In this document: positions 14,601 through 23,940 of the stretch, in pieces
How the letters are laid out: every line of letters begins with the position of its first letter
How positions within the stretch are numbered: position 1 is the first letter of the stretch
Source: Puffinus mauretanicus
Taxonomy: Eukaryota > Chordata > Aves > Procellariiformes > Procellariidae
DNA: 64,000 nucleotides
Direction: 5' to 3'
Assembly: GCA_023333565.1 (NCBI GenBank)
Contig: JAJKFH010001810.1
Coordinates: 806,001 to 870,000 of the forward strand
Translations under genes and position numbers: made by a program
The notes under the pieces: model-generated
The model's input: the letters and a program-made list of their open reading frames with translations, nothing else
The model's database searches: none
What the model was told of the DNA's origin: nothing

Positions 14601-17600
14601 TGAAGGAGACTTGACTGCAGAGCAGTTAAAACATTAGATTGGTTTCTAAATATTTCAGTTTTGATCATTTCGATTTTTTTCACTCCACCACATAGAAAAT
14701 AAATTTACCTTTCAAATCTTAAAATGGAAATTTTTGTCATCTTTGAAATATTGCTGAAATAATTAATTCTGTAAAATTTTGAGCAAAATGCATCATGGCT
14801 TACACTTTCCATAAATTTGTAAGAGTTTCAATTTTGACAAATAAATACCACCTGAAAAAAACAAACCAACAAACAAAACAAAACCCTTGTAACACTTCTG
14901 ATCAATTCTCTTAATCCATTCCTTTCTGGTGGAGAATTTTTTTCATACTCAGATTCCTCCCACATTCTTCTGCACTGCAGAATCTAAGTAAAGCCATTCT
15001 TTTATGTAATGGGGAAAATAAATTTTCTTAGAAAGTTCCTTAAATATATTTTTTCAGTTGTTCAGGCTGCCAAATCATTCTCATAGGAAAAATGTTGTTA
15101 TACTTTCAGGCTTTTGAGAGCAGAACTGAAGAGCTCCTGCTTGCTACAGTGCAACTGTAAACATTACAAAGCTCATTCTGTACCAGTTAGATCCCATTTT
15201 GTCTGTAGGACATGAAATACCGTCTATATAGTAATTTCATACTATCAATTTTTAATTACAGATCCCATGGTTTTCAAACAGAGACTTTTAATTCCGAAGA
15301 AGTGGCTCTAGGTGATCCTGTTATAGCATGATAAACATTGAAGATTAACCTGAAACTCCCATCATTTCCCAAATCCATCCCCTGCCCAGTTCTGACGAGC
15401 TGCATCAGAAGGAAATAAAATTTAAATGCATAACCCAGTTTTGCCTGAAAAGAACAGCTTCTATTTATTTCCTTGAAATATAAATTACATAGGCAAAAAA
15501 AGTGAAGTTCCAGAATCCCAGAAATAAGAGTTCAGTAAGCAACATAAGATTCCCAATTGCAGATATCGCCTTGGATTCATCTGATGCCAACTTGGAGTCA
15601 TTCTTCTTTATTTCAAGCAATGACCTGAGAGACCCACACTAGGAAAGAATTTGTCCAATTTTCCATTTCTTGGGAGAGTAAAAGACACTTCCAGAGGGTG
15701 GTTCAGATTTCAGGTGGACTTCGAAGCGCACAGACAACAATGTGACAAGTATGGTCCCAATTAATGTCGAGTAGAACAAAACCTGCTTCTTATGATAAGA
15801 TTCAGTGTTGAGGTTTACTGGCAGGATGGTGACAACAACAAAGACTTTTCTTCTAGCTCTGAAGATGGGGCTGCAGTAGCCAGAAAGAGCAAAATGTTAG
15901 GGGCCAATTCATTTAAAACCACCAGAAATGTGAGGAAAAAAATGTGGCAGAATTCACACAGGAATACTAATCTATTGTTTTGCTGAAACATTTTTTAGTT
16001 CAATCTGAAGGAGGGGTGTAATTAAGTGTCCTCATGGTTTGTGCTAATGGAGAGAGGGGATTGATTAGATTATGACTGTGTGTTTCTGTTAGAGGCAGAG
16101 ACACAAAGCCAGTGGGAAAATTATAAAACCTAAACACAACAAATCTGAAAAGCTATGATGCTACTGTATGGGCATTTGTGGCATGGAGAGAGTGAAGAGA
16201 GCATCCTTGGCACTGCCCGGAAAGAGCCAAAAAACCACATGGAGGGGAGAGACTTCTTGGGTTTGTTCCTGCTATGTTGGCAGAAACAGGGTTTTGTCTG
16301 GAATTTCTGTAAATAGACAGGGTTTCATTCAAAAGCAGCTACTTCTTCTCATCATTTTTTCATCCTCATGGAAATAATCCCTCAGACCCTGTTAGAATTG
16401 CAGAGTCAAAGGAGGTGGAGTGTCTTCCTATTCATGTGTGTATAATTACACAGACTTTCATATACTTTACATTCTATTGAAACTGCTACATCTTAACCAT
16501 AATATATTTTAATCTGTAATTTAAAGAATACAACTAAAATGGGATTACTGAATCATTTCCTCTGTAAAATTTAAAACCCTTTTACTTTTACTTTTTAAAG
16601 CACAGTGAGGCCCAGGGCACTGTACTGTAACCTTTAGATTTCTTTAACACATGCAAATGGGAATTGGAAACACTTTCATAGCTATGCATGCTATTAAACA
16701 GTAACCTAATATTACAGCCGAGTATACAAGTAGCAACAGTACAGAGAATAAATTTTGATGTCCTTTTTTCTGAAGAGAATGTGAGTAAGAAACAATTTGT
16801 TTTTTAGGCACAGACTTCATATTTGTAAAGTAGATTTGCTCACAGTTACTTATTTAAATCTTAACAATAAAAATACAATGCTGTATTATTCCTATTTCCC
16901 TGTTTCAACAATGACACTATTTTACTTAGTGTTTCTTTAAAATAGTCTAAAGTAAACAGATTCACAAACAGATGCAAATATATGTAGCAACATCTGGTTA
17001 GTTACTGCCCTTCTTTGATCTAGTACAGGTAATAGGGCAAGATGAATGATTTTTTAAGCAGTCTAGTACAATTATACTGCCAAAAGCATCATATGCTGTA
17101 TTACGGGGAGTACTGAGGAAAAATTATGCTAAAGCTCAACAAATGTAGTTCAGCAGTCATACAAATTTGATGTAGAGCTCTGTCTTTAAAGCTAAAAGCA
17201 TGTTACATTTCTGATTTTGAAACATACTGGAATAGTACAAGACTCATTTTATTTCCTATTTCAACATATTCCCTTGAAATAGTAAAATCACTTGGAGCAA
17301 AGTCCAAAACTTTGGACACATATACCTTTATTTGCTAAGAGGCTGAAAAGGTAGCGCAGGTCATAAAATGAGCTGTTTATTAAAACACAACCCCATCCTC
17401 CCCCAAATCTCCCAAAAGACCACTTCAAATTGGAAATACTCCAAGATGCTTGATAACAGGCACAGCTCAAACTTAAGTACTGCACGGCTTAACTATCCCC
17501 CGTCTGCTTTACTGCCTCATGGGAATTCCCAAGCAAAACACAGCCCGTCTGATGCCGCCTGACGCTGCCAAGTGAGAAGCCTGGCATGGACGACTGACAC

Positions 17601-19150
17601 ATGCCACTGCGGACAAATGCTACTCATCTGTGGCTTGGCTGCACACCTACGGTGGCATTCATATAGCATGATTAATATTACCGACTACGAACCCAGTGAT
17701 TTTGTCTAAGTAAGGCTGAAAAGTACAAAGCTCTGTATCAGTTCACTGATGTGGCTGACCAAAAACAACCCCTGGCAGAACGTACCCTCCCTCACGCTGG
17801 AAGCATTCTGGTGGTGCTGTTGCACTTTGCTGGAAAAGCTCTGATTTCCAACTAAATGAGAATGCTTTACAAGGCATTTCTCATTCATGGTAACAGTAGG
17901 AGAGAAATCAATAGCACATTCACAGCTGATCCCCAGCAGCTCTCATTCTTCCTATTCTAAAAAAAAAAAAAGTGCTGAGGAGTTCCTCAGTTTGGATAAC
18001 TTCATTATCTAACACTAGTCCCAATTACAGAAGGTAATTAAAAGGTGAAGAGAGTCGTGTCTCCCAAGCCACAGAAATTCTGTATTCCAGTTTATGTCAG
18101 GGATGGTGAACACCACACATCATTGCATTTTTAAGCCACATCTACCTTGAGGCAGTTGTATACTGTTATCTCAGTAACAGTACTTGTTGGTTATGCTGCC
18201 AGTCAACTAGTGTGAGGTTAGGGTAAACCTTAGGCTCTGCCCCAACGTTAAGCTTGTGTGTAGGTACATGTAGACACCACAAATTGTTGTGTCTATACTA
18301 GGATGTGAACTTCTGTTAGCTAACACGTATTGTCTTCGTAAGGACAGGACTTATTCTCCCTTTCTGTATCCCAGTTCTTAGAGCCCATCTTCACCTTTAG
18401 GTATTCTGGAGCACATTATGACACAACCTACTGACCCTTCTTCCCAGCACCATTGCAAAAGAAATGTTACCACCTTTCTGTTTTGCACAGAAATCGAGTT
18501 AACAGAATTTCTACAGATTCCCAAAACACTAATTATGAGCGTGTCCTCATCTGTGTGTATTCTTCTTTTTGAACAAAGCAAACATAGGTGACTTTGCTCA
18601 CCTCACACAATGATTCATAGTTTTCTCTGCTTTCAGAGCATAGATAGATGTGAACTGTTACAACAGAGGGATTGTGCTATAATTCTTCTCCTTTAAACAA
18701 TTTGATCCCAGAGTACTATGTACTGCAATTCTTCTTTATATCTATCGCAGCACCTAGAAATCCCAACTGATTATGAACATTCGTTCTATAGGGTGTTTTA
18801 TAGCCCTCTAGTAAGAGATCCCAGCCCTCTGAAGCTGAAAACCTTAATGGTCAAGGGAAAGCTATATCCCCAATTTATAAAAGAAGAACTAAGTTACAGA
18901 GCACCCAAGTGACTTCCTAAAATCACCCTCAAAGACTGTGATAGGCAGGAAGCTCTAAACTTGGTTTCTTAATCAAGAAACTTCTTTGACTTTTTAAGAA
19001 AAGTCATCTTGTGTGGTCTGGCAACTCAAGGAGTCTGGATTTAGAGAATTTCCAACTGATGGTTCCGAGTGTGAGAAACGAGATTTGTTCCCTTCCAGTG
19101 GCAAAATATGCAGTTTATGCATACAGGGATGTGGGATGTAGCTTCTCTCA
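11636..19150. other. AT-rich non-genic DNA
   Basis: No gene, RNA or classifiable repeat is seen. A 16-base tandem duplication sits at 11787-11818. Short open frames (for example 12708-13004 plus and 15792-15986 plus) show no family motifs or believable splice context. A-rich and T-rich runs occur near 14855-14885 and 17960-17972. Confidence 0.6.
11787..11818. repeat. 16-base perfect tandem duplication
   Basis: The unit GTGCTATTCCACCCTT occurs twice in direct succession with no mismatch, 150 bases beyond the 5' edge of the CR1 copy. The perfect match suggests a recent slippage duplication. Confidence 0.9.
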
Positions 19151-19157
19151 TCTTTAC

Positions 19158-19226
19158 CTGGCATAAAGCCATTGGTGCAGTAGACGCAAAGCAAGACGCT
19201 GAGAAGACTTGAGAAAATTCCACGAA
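19158..19226 (-). other. Candidate internal exon (69 nt), minus strand
   Basis: On the minus strand a strong pyrimidine tract ending in TTCTTCCTGTGTCACAG lies immediately before 19226, and CAG|GTAAAG, a near-consensus splice donor, follows 19158. The block between is 69 nt, which is 23 codons, and is open in all three frames; one frame is hydrophobic and resembles a signal or membrane segment. It lies about 600 bases downstream, in minus orientation, of a possible first exon in the CpG island. No protein family is recognised, so a noncoding transcript is as likely as a coding one. Splice-like pairs arise by chance, hence the low confidence. Confidence 0.25.
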
Positions 19227-19680
19227 CTGTGACACAGGAAGAAAAAGGGTAGCAACAGGGCAGTGAATGGAGAGACCCACAGAACATGGTGCCAGATGCA
19301 CAGGCGTAGCCTCTAGGAGTGAACGCGCCCAGGTGACCCAGTACCAGCCAACAGCATACCCCGCGCGCCGATGGAAAACGAGGAAGTTCCTGCAGCTATG
19401 GGACAAGGGCGTTCTCCACTCCGTGCGAGGACAGAGTTGGAACCATGAAGGCAGCAGGGTGGACGCTGCACTTGGCAATGAAAAGAATTGTCTTGTCCAA
19501 ATTTAGAACCTTTTTTTCAGAAAAGAACAAAGTCTGTGCTTAAGCCCATTATAAGTAATTCTTCTAAACACAAATTGCTGAAGAAAAAAATCCAGTTATA
19601 GAGAATCTTCTTGGAAATAGTTTGATCTCTAATACTTCCCATCTCAAGTAACAAGGAGTTGAAACCGTGATTTTATTTCT

Positions 19681-20220
19681 GCTCAACAGAGCGGTTGGTA
19701 GCGCACGCAGTCCGAGGGCAGCCTCCTCCTCTCGGCTGCTCCAGAGCCTCGGGAGGCAGCGCTGCCGCACCCCCACAGGCGGGAGGCTGCGGCCGTGCCG
19801 CGGGGAGCGGGGCTGCCTCTTGCCGCTGCTTACCGTGGCTGGAGGGGCTCGATCCTCCAGACGGGTGCCGCTGGGCAGAGCAGAGTCCTCCTGAGGAGGG
19901 GTACGCAAACCGAGGAGGGACCAGGCCACCGAGGAGACACTGGGGCGGGTGGGCGAGGAGAGCTCGGCCGGCCCGCGGGCTGCGGCCGCCTGAGCCAGAC
20001 GTGGTGCCCCAGAGCGGCAGCTCCTGCCCCCCTTTCTCTCCCCCGAGGACCCGTCAGCCTCCGGGAGCTGACCGGCCTCCTCCCGTGGGGCGGCCGGAGC
20101 ACGACGGGACACGCCGACCCCAGAGCAGTGGCACAGCTGCCACGCCCTGACTGAGAAGTCCCGCCCCTGCCTGCGCTCCCCGGAAGTCCCGCCCCCTTGT
20201 CGGTCACGTGGTCCATTTAC
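19681..20220. promoter_or_regulatory. CpG island, likely promoter
   Basis: By eye count this segment carries about 50 CpG dinucleotides in 540 bases at roughly 70 percent GC, while flanking DNA is AT-rich and nearly CpG-free. That is well within the usual CpG-island criteria. In birds such islands normally mark unmethylated promoters. The right edge contains clustered promoter motifs, placing a likely start site near 20150-20220. Direction is not certain; splice-like signals exist on the minus strand to the left and on the plus strand to the right, so a divergent promoter is plausible. No known gene can be assigned. Confidence 0.8.
19834..20216 (-). other. Candidate first exon inside the CpG island, minus strand
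   Basis: On the minus strand an ATG at 20214-20216 opens a frame of about 127 codons that stays open until the TAA embedded in a splice-donor-like site, CACG|GTAAGC, at 19828-19835. The predicted peptide is rich in proline, arginine, alanine and glycine, with no recognised domain. GC-rich DNA has few stop codons, so an open frame here is weak evidence of coding. The donor would join with the acceptor before 19226. If real, this is the 5' exon of a transcript heading left; it could equally be 5' UTR or a long noncoding RNA. Confidence 0.25.
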
Positions 20221-20432
20221 CCCACTTCTTCCTGCCCTGGGGCACCATTTTGTAAAGCTTCATGCCCAGGTGCTCTCAGGCAGGCCTGTGATTGGCTGGC
20301 AGGACCAGGTGCCCCTCCCCCCCCCCCATACCCAGAAGTACCTCAGGGCAGGAAGTCCCACCTACCATAAGCCTATGGGTGCCGTTTATGACATCATAAC
20401 CCATGTGTTCTCGTACTGCTCTGTGATTGGCT
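20155..20432. promoter_or_regulatory. Clustered promoter motifs at the edge of the CpG island
   Basis: The word GAAGTCCCGCCCC occurs at 20155-20167 and again at 20183-20195, with a decayed third copy at 20352. The second copy overlaps CCGGAAGT (20180-20187), the consensus ETS-factor site, and a GC box for Sp/KLF factors. CACGTG at 20205-20210 is a canonical E-box. ATTGGCT, an inverted CCAAT box for NF-Y, occurs at 20291-20297 and 20426-20432, each preceded by CTGTG. TGACATCA at 20389-20396 resembles a CRE/AP-1 site. This combination is typical of TATA-less CpG-island promoters. Binding is inferred from motif identity only. Confidence 0.55.
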
Positions 20433-20810
20433 GTTTGCTATTTTTTGGAACCAATACACTCACATGATCTAAGAGCACCTGCTTTGTTGGCTGCCCCTTT
20501 CCTTTGCATTGGGAATTTCTCCTCTCTAAAGATATGTTGCTTTAGACGTACTTATTTATTTGCCTTTGTCTCTATAAATATATATATAAAAAAGTGTACA
20601 AATATGCATAAATATGTATTTTGTTTATTTTTACATAGATAGACCTTACACCTTCTTATATATGTGTATTATAGTATATATGTATGAGGGGAGGCCACAA
20701 ACAGGGCCCTGCGATGCTGCAGGGGCAACACGGGCCCGTCAAAGTGGAAATCCAGGACAAAATGCCAACAGCAGAAGAACATGTGTGAGGTCAGTAAGGA
20801 AATAAGAAAC
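20280..20810 (+). repeat. Left arm of a diverged inverted duplication
   Basis: Read left to right, this arm contains a segment matching TCTCGTAC, then a T-run block (ATTTTTTGGAACCAA), a TTGGCTGCCCC..TTTCC block, an AT-rich stretch with GTGTACAAATATGCATAAAT near 20594-20613, and an exon-like block at 20705-20793. All of these recur in the same order on the opposite strand at 22960-23800. The spacing between the T-run block and the GTACAAATATGC block is about 150 bases in both arms. The left arm is shorter near its inner end by roughly 350 bases. Whether this is a segmental inverted duplication or a terminal-inverted-repeat element is undecided. Confidence 0.65.
20705..20793 (+). other. Exon-like block, left copy (89 nt)
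   Basis: The block starts after CCACAAACAG, with the AG immediately before 20705, and ends at TCA|GTAAGG. Over its last 65 bases it differs from the inverted copy at 22964-23088 at only about six to nine positions; the copy has 36 extra bases in the first half, an in-frame difference. A frame open across both copies reads RQSG-PGQN-NSRRTCV, but of six clear substitutions four change the amino acid, so there is no sign of strong protein constraint. Similarity fades close to both splice-like edges. A noncoding exon or a repeat fragment are both possible. Confidence 0.4.
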
Positions 20811-22500
20811 TTTGCATTAGTCTTGTCACATTGGTGCCTCGGGACAGTATTTTCCTGTCTGTGTAAAATTGTACTGAGGTGCCACAATCCTGCAAAATGG
20901 GCTTTTCTTATTGATCTGGCATGTATCGCTGCTCTCAAGCTTTCTTCCAGTCTGTCAGGGTGCAAGAGATGTAGTAGGGATATGCAGAGTCATATGGAAC
21001 ACATTTTAACTATTTGTTTATTTTACCTTTGTGCGAACTCTAGGATCTGGAGCTGGATGCCTCACCAGGGCTGTTACAGAGGACAACGACCCTAACCAAT
21101 GCAAAGGCCTGCATAGGTTGCTCTTTAGTGAATGAATCTGTCTTTGAACACACTTAATAGCAGATTTTCATGATCATTCTAATGACTCTGAAGCAGCTTT
21201 CCAAATTATTTAATTAGTCTGATGATGAAGTATTGGAACAGTTTCTTTTTTTCATATTATGAGATATTATTTCTCCAGCTGTTACTAACGGAATGTGAGA
21301 CTGAAGATACAAACCTTTTGTAGTTTTTAAAGTTGTGTTTCAATGTTTAACATTGTATGAGACAAGCTCCAGGATGGAATCGTGCAGAAAATAAGTTTCT
21401 CCTTACTAATATGAACTCATTAAAAATGTCTGCCTGATTCTTGCACAGCTCAGTTTTCCTTGACTTTTTTATAACAACAGATTTTTGGAACTGAATTTCA
21501 TATTATCTGGCATTGAATACTACACTGCTAATCTCAGGAGAGAGTCAGTTGCTGCTTCCAACTATAAATGTGGCGTTTGAACCTGGATCAACATCCACCT
21601 CTGATGTCAAATGACATCTCTATTATAACCAATAAATTTCTGATTAGCCAGTGAGGTAGCCCTTGATAATATGTACCAGGAGAGTTGGTGAAAGAGTATT
21701 ATAACTCAGGAAAGATTATTTAGAATATTATTTAAAAGTGAAAGAAATATTTTTTTCTGTTACTCAACAGATTTCTTTCTGTCTGTTCTGTCAATGGTAA
21801 GTGTCTCTTCCCCTTCCTCTCAAACCTTTCTTTCCAGTTTTTCTTGAATAAGAAGGGATAATGTAATGTACAACGAGAAAGCGGGGAGGCACACCATAAA
21901 GCTCATGAGAATCCAATAAAATAGATATTTATGAAGACAGGATCAGATAGAATTTATAGACAAAATGATTGCATAGAAGGAAATTGCAATGTTAATTTGT
22001 AATTCTGCATCAGGAAAATGGAAAGTTTACCATAGCATACTGCTGTATTTTGAGGGGCAACACCACAGGTCTGGTGACTTTTGAGAAGAAAACTTACGAA
22101 TCAAACTTACAAAGTTGTCTTTTGCTAGCAGGTATCAAAGTGCATACAATGTATTAAGAAATAGAAGCCTGGGAATCTTCTAAGGCTGTGAAAAATTGTG
22201 GAAAAAATGTTTATATTGATATGAGTGGAGAGAGAATGTGAACACACAGATGCAAAATACCAGCAGGAGAAGAGCTATAAAAATTACATGTGTTGCTGAG
22301 GCCTCCAGTAGCAGGTCATCAAGATCCTAGCACACATCTACCTGCAATTTCTCTGAACAAATAGGTACGAAGCAGAGACAGTGACTAAATCCTAATGACT
22401 CACAGCAGTGGGACAAGGTAGAAAGATTAATCACCATCAGCTCCTGAAGGGTACAATGAGACATATCCAAAACCAGCATGTTCCTAAGAAGAACCTGGTA
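20811..22500. other. Spacer between inverted arms, no gene seen
   Basis: This stretch is mostly AT-rich, with no coding region or repeat that can be named. A frame of about 100 codons crosses 20781-21095 on the plus strand, overlapping the exon-like block, but beyond 20793 it has no counterpart in the opposite arm and no family motif. Confidence 0.55.
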
Positions 22501-22515
22501 GGTGTGGGAAGGGGC

Positions 22516-22848
22516 TCAAAAATGGATGCTCCTGGTCCTCCCCAGCACAGGAGGGGGTTTCGGCAGAAGCGGGACGTGCTGTGGGGCAGACAGGGACTGG
22601 CAAAGCCCCAGCAGGCTGGGGAGGCACTCCCACCTCTGCTGCCCCACGATGCCCTTCACCAGCTTCTCTAATGACTCCTGCCCGCCAGGCGCCTGCTGTG
22701 ACACATGTCGTCTTCTCCCTCTTCTGTCAGTCTGCCCCAGAGTTTTGAAGCTCTCTACAAGGTCATCATTGGCCCAAGGGCTGCACCCCATAATGGTCTC
22801 ACAGGTGCTGTAAGCTCTCCCCAGCCGTGGGCAGAGGGATCCCACCAC
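22516..22848 (-). other. Unidentified open frame of 110 codons, minus strand
   Basis: On the minus strand this GC-richer stretch is open for 110 codons. The composition is mixed and protein-like, with charged segments such as VESFKTLGQTDRRGRRRH and QESLEKLVKGIVGQQ followed by a proline-rich tail. It lies about 115 bases downstream, in minus orientation, of the exon-like block at 22964-23088. No known family is recognised and no start or splice context can be confirmed; the plus strand is also open for about 100 codons across much of the same DNA. It could be an exon of an uncharacterised transcript, part of a repeat, or chance. Confidence 0.2.
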
Positions 22849-22963
22849 TCGCCCTCTGTTGTGAAACTTCCCTAGAAGTGCAGTTTCTGATTCATGGGTC
22901 CATCAGACAGTTCTTCAGGTTCACATGGTCTCTTCTGGGGATCCTCCTGGGGCTTTTTCTTAC

Positions 22964-23088
22964 TGTCCCCACACACGTTCTTCTGCTGTTGTCATTTTGT
23001 CCTGGACTTCCACTTTGGCGGGCCACGTTGCCCATGCTGGGCAGCCCTGAGCAGAGCCCCGAGGCTGCCCCAGAAGCACCGCAGGGTC
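22964..23088 (-). other. Exon-like block, right copy (125 nt)
   Basis: On the minus strand it is preceded by TTGCCCCTCCCCACAG, a good polypyrimidine acceptor, and followed by GTAAGA, a good donor. The 3' part is nearly identical to the left block at 20705-20793; 36 extra bases lie in the 5' half. Read through the donor, a frame continues to a TGA at 22892. Shared AG and GTAAG edges in two diverged inverted copies suggest that the splice-site pair is ancestral to the duplication. Function is unknown. Confidence 0.45.
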
Positions 23089-23399
23089 CTGTGGGGAGGG
23101 GCAAGCAGGGGCGTCTCAGGGCTGGACTCTGCTCTGCCCTGGCCTGGGGTTGCCTCTTGGTGGCTTCCTGGGACAGGTCTGTGGACCTGGGTCATTTTTC
23201 ATTATGTTCGGGTCCATCCCCACCCCTACATCTGACAACCCCCCCTCCCCCGTCACCTTCCCCCACCCCAGAGATGTGAGAGGCTTCTCCAGCAGCCTTT
23301 GGAGTTGGGGGCCCTGCACCTGCCGTCTGATTTTGTTCAATTACTTTCTATCCACATTAAAATTTAATTAGTCATTTAATTTGCTCTTATTAAAGTTGT

Positions 23400-23665
23400 T
23401 TTTCATTACTTACCTACACTTTTAAGGATATGTATATTTAGTTTATATATGTTCAAATATAGGTGTTATATATATGCATACCTAAATATATTTAATATGC
23501 AACTGTGTATATATAACTAAAATACATATTTATGCATATTTGTACACACTTTTCTATATATCTTTATATATAATATATAATAATATAGATAATATAAAAA
23601 TATATATGTTTATATATCGAAAGAGAAATATATATGTGTATAAGTAAATTTGTATATTTTTATAT
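23400..23665. repeat. TA-rich low-complexity tract
   Basis: The tract is dominated by TATATA-type words with interspersed ATGCATA. It is the expanded counterpart of a shorter TA-rich tract at 20570-20690 in the opposite arm, sharing GTACAAATATGCATAAAT in inverse orientation. It may extrude or melt easily. Confidence 0.8.
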
Positions 23666-23760
23666 AGGAATACTTGCCGGCAAAAAGGAAACAGGGAGCC
23701 AATCAGTTGGTTTCAAAAAATGGCAACCAAGCAATGAGAAAACATTTTGGGTACGAGACA

Positions 23761-23940
23761 GTTGGGCGTGGCAGCGGCTGCGTGTGCAGGGGACGGGCGC
23801 CATGGGTGTCACGCTGGGCAGTGCCCCTGCCAGCTCCATCCCCAGCTGCGCCGTGTCCAGCTGTGCCTGGCGTCTCTTCCCAGAGGGTAATCTGTGCTCT
23901 GGTAGGGGCCCTTGGCACCTTTGGAGTGCAAAATAAAGAC
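23761..23940. promoter_or_regulatory. Small GC-rich, CpG-bearing patch outside the right arm
   Basis: About ten CpGs occur in roughly 120 bases (23765-23880) in otherwise CpG-poor DNA, with an AATAAA at about 23931-23936 on the plus strand. By position it corresponds to the CpG-island side of the left arm, but only its inner edge (the TCTCGTAC region) is clearly homologous. It may be a weak promoter for a minus-strand transcript through 22964-23088, or decayed CpG-island DNA. Confidence 0.25.

Larger units (their letters stand above)
22960..23800 (-). repeat. Right arm of a diverged inverted duplication
   Basis: Read on the minus strand from 23800, this arm gives TGTCTCGTAC, a CATTTTTTGAAACCAA block near 23708-23723, a TTGGCTCCCTGTTTCC block, a long TA-rich tract with GTGTACAAATATGCATAAAT (23528-23547), and the 125-nt exon-like block. 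The order and most spacings match the left arm at 20280-20810. The interval between the TA-rich tract and the exon-like block is about 450 bases here against about 100 on the left. It includes a C-rich plus-strand run near 23220-23275 and, on the minus strand, a consensus donor TAG|GTAAGT near 23409-23417. Confidence 0.65.

Noticed and set aside
19041..19478. Minus-strand frame of 145 codons
   Set aside because: Not accepted as a single-exon gene: no domain, no promoter of its own, and the only notable content is the splice-bounded block 19158-19226, which is listed separately.
19667..20154. Several overlapping plus-strand frames of 75-151 codons in the CpG island
   Set aside because: They occur in all frames because stop codons are rare in GC-rich DNA; proline, arginine and glycine-rich low-complexity translations have no family match.
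22827..23279. Plus-strand frame of 150 codons with a hydrophobic, leucine-rich segment resembling a membrane protein
   Set aside because: It runs antisense through the right exon-like block and a C-rich tract. GC-rich DNA gives long frames by chance, and its hydrophobic core is simply the complement of the conserved block. No family resemblance or start context was found.
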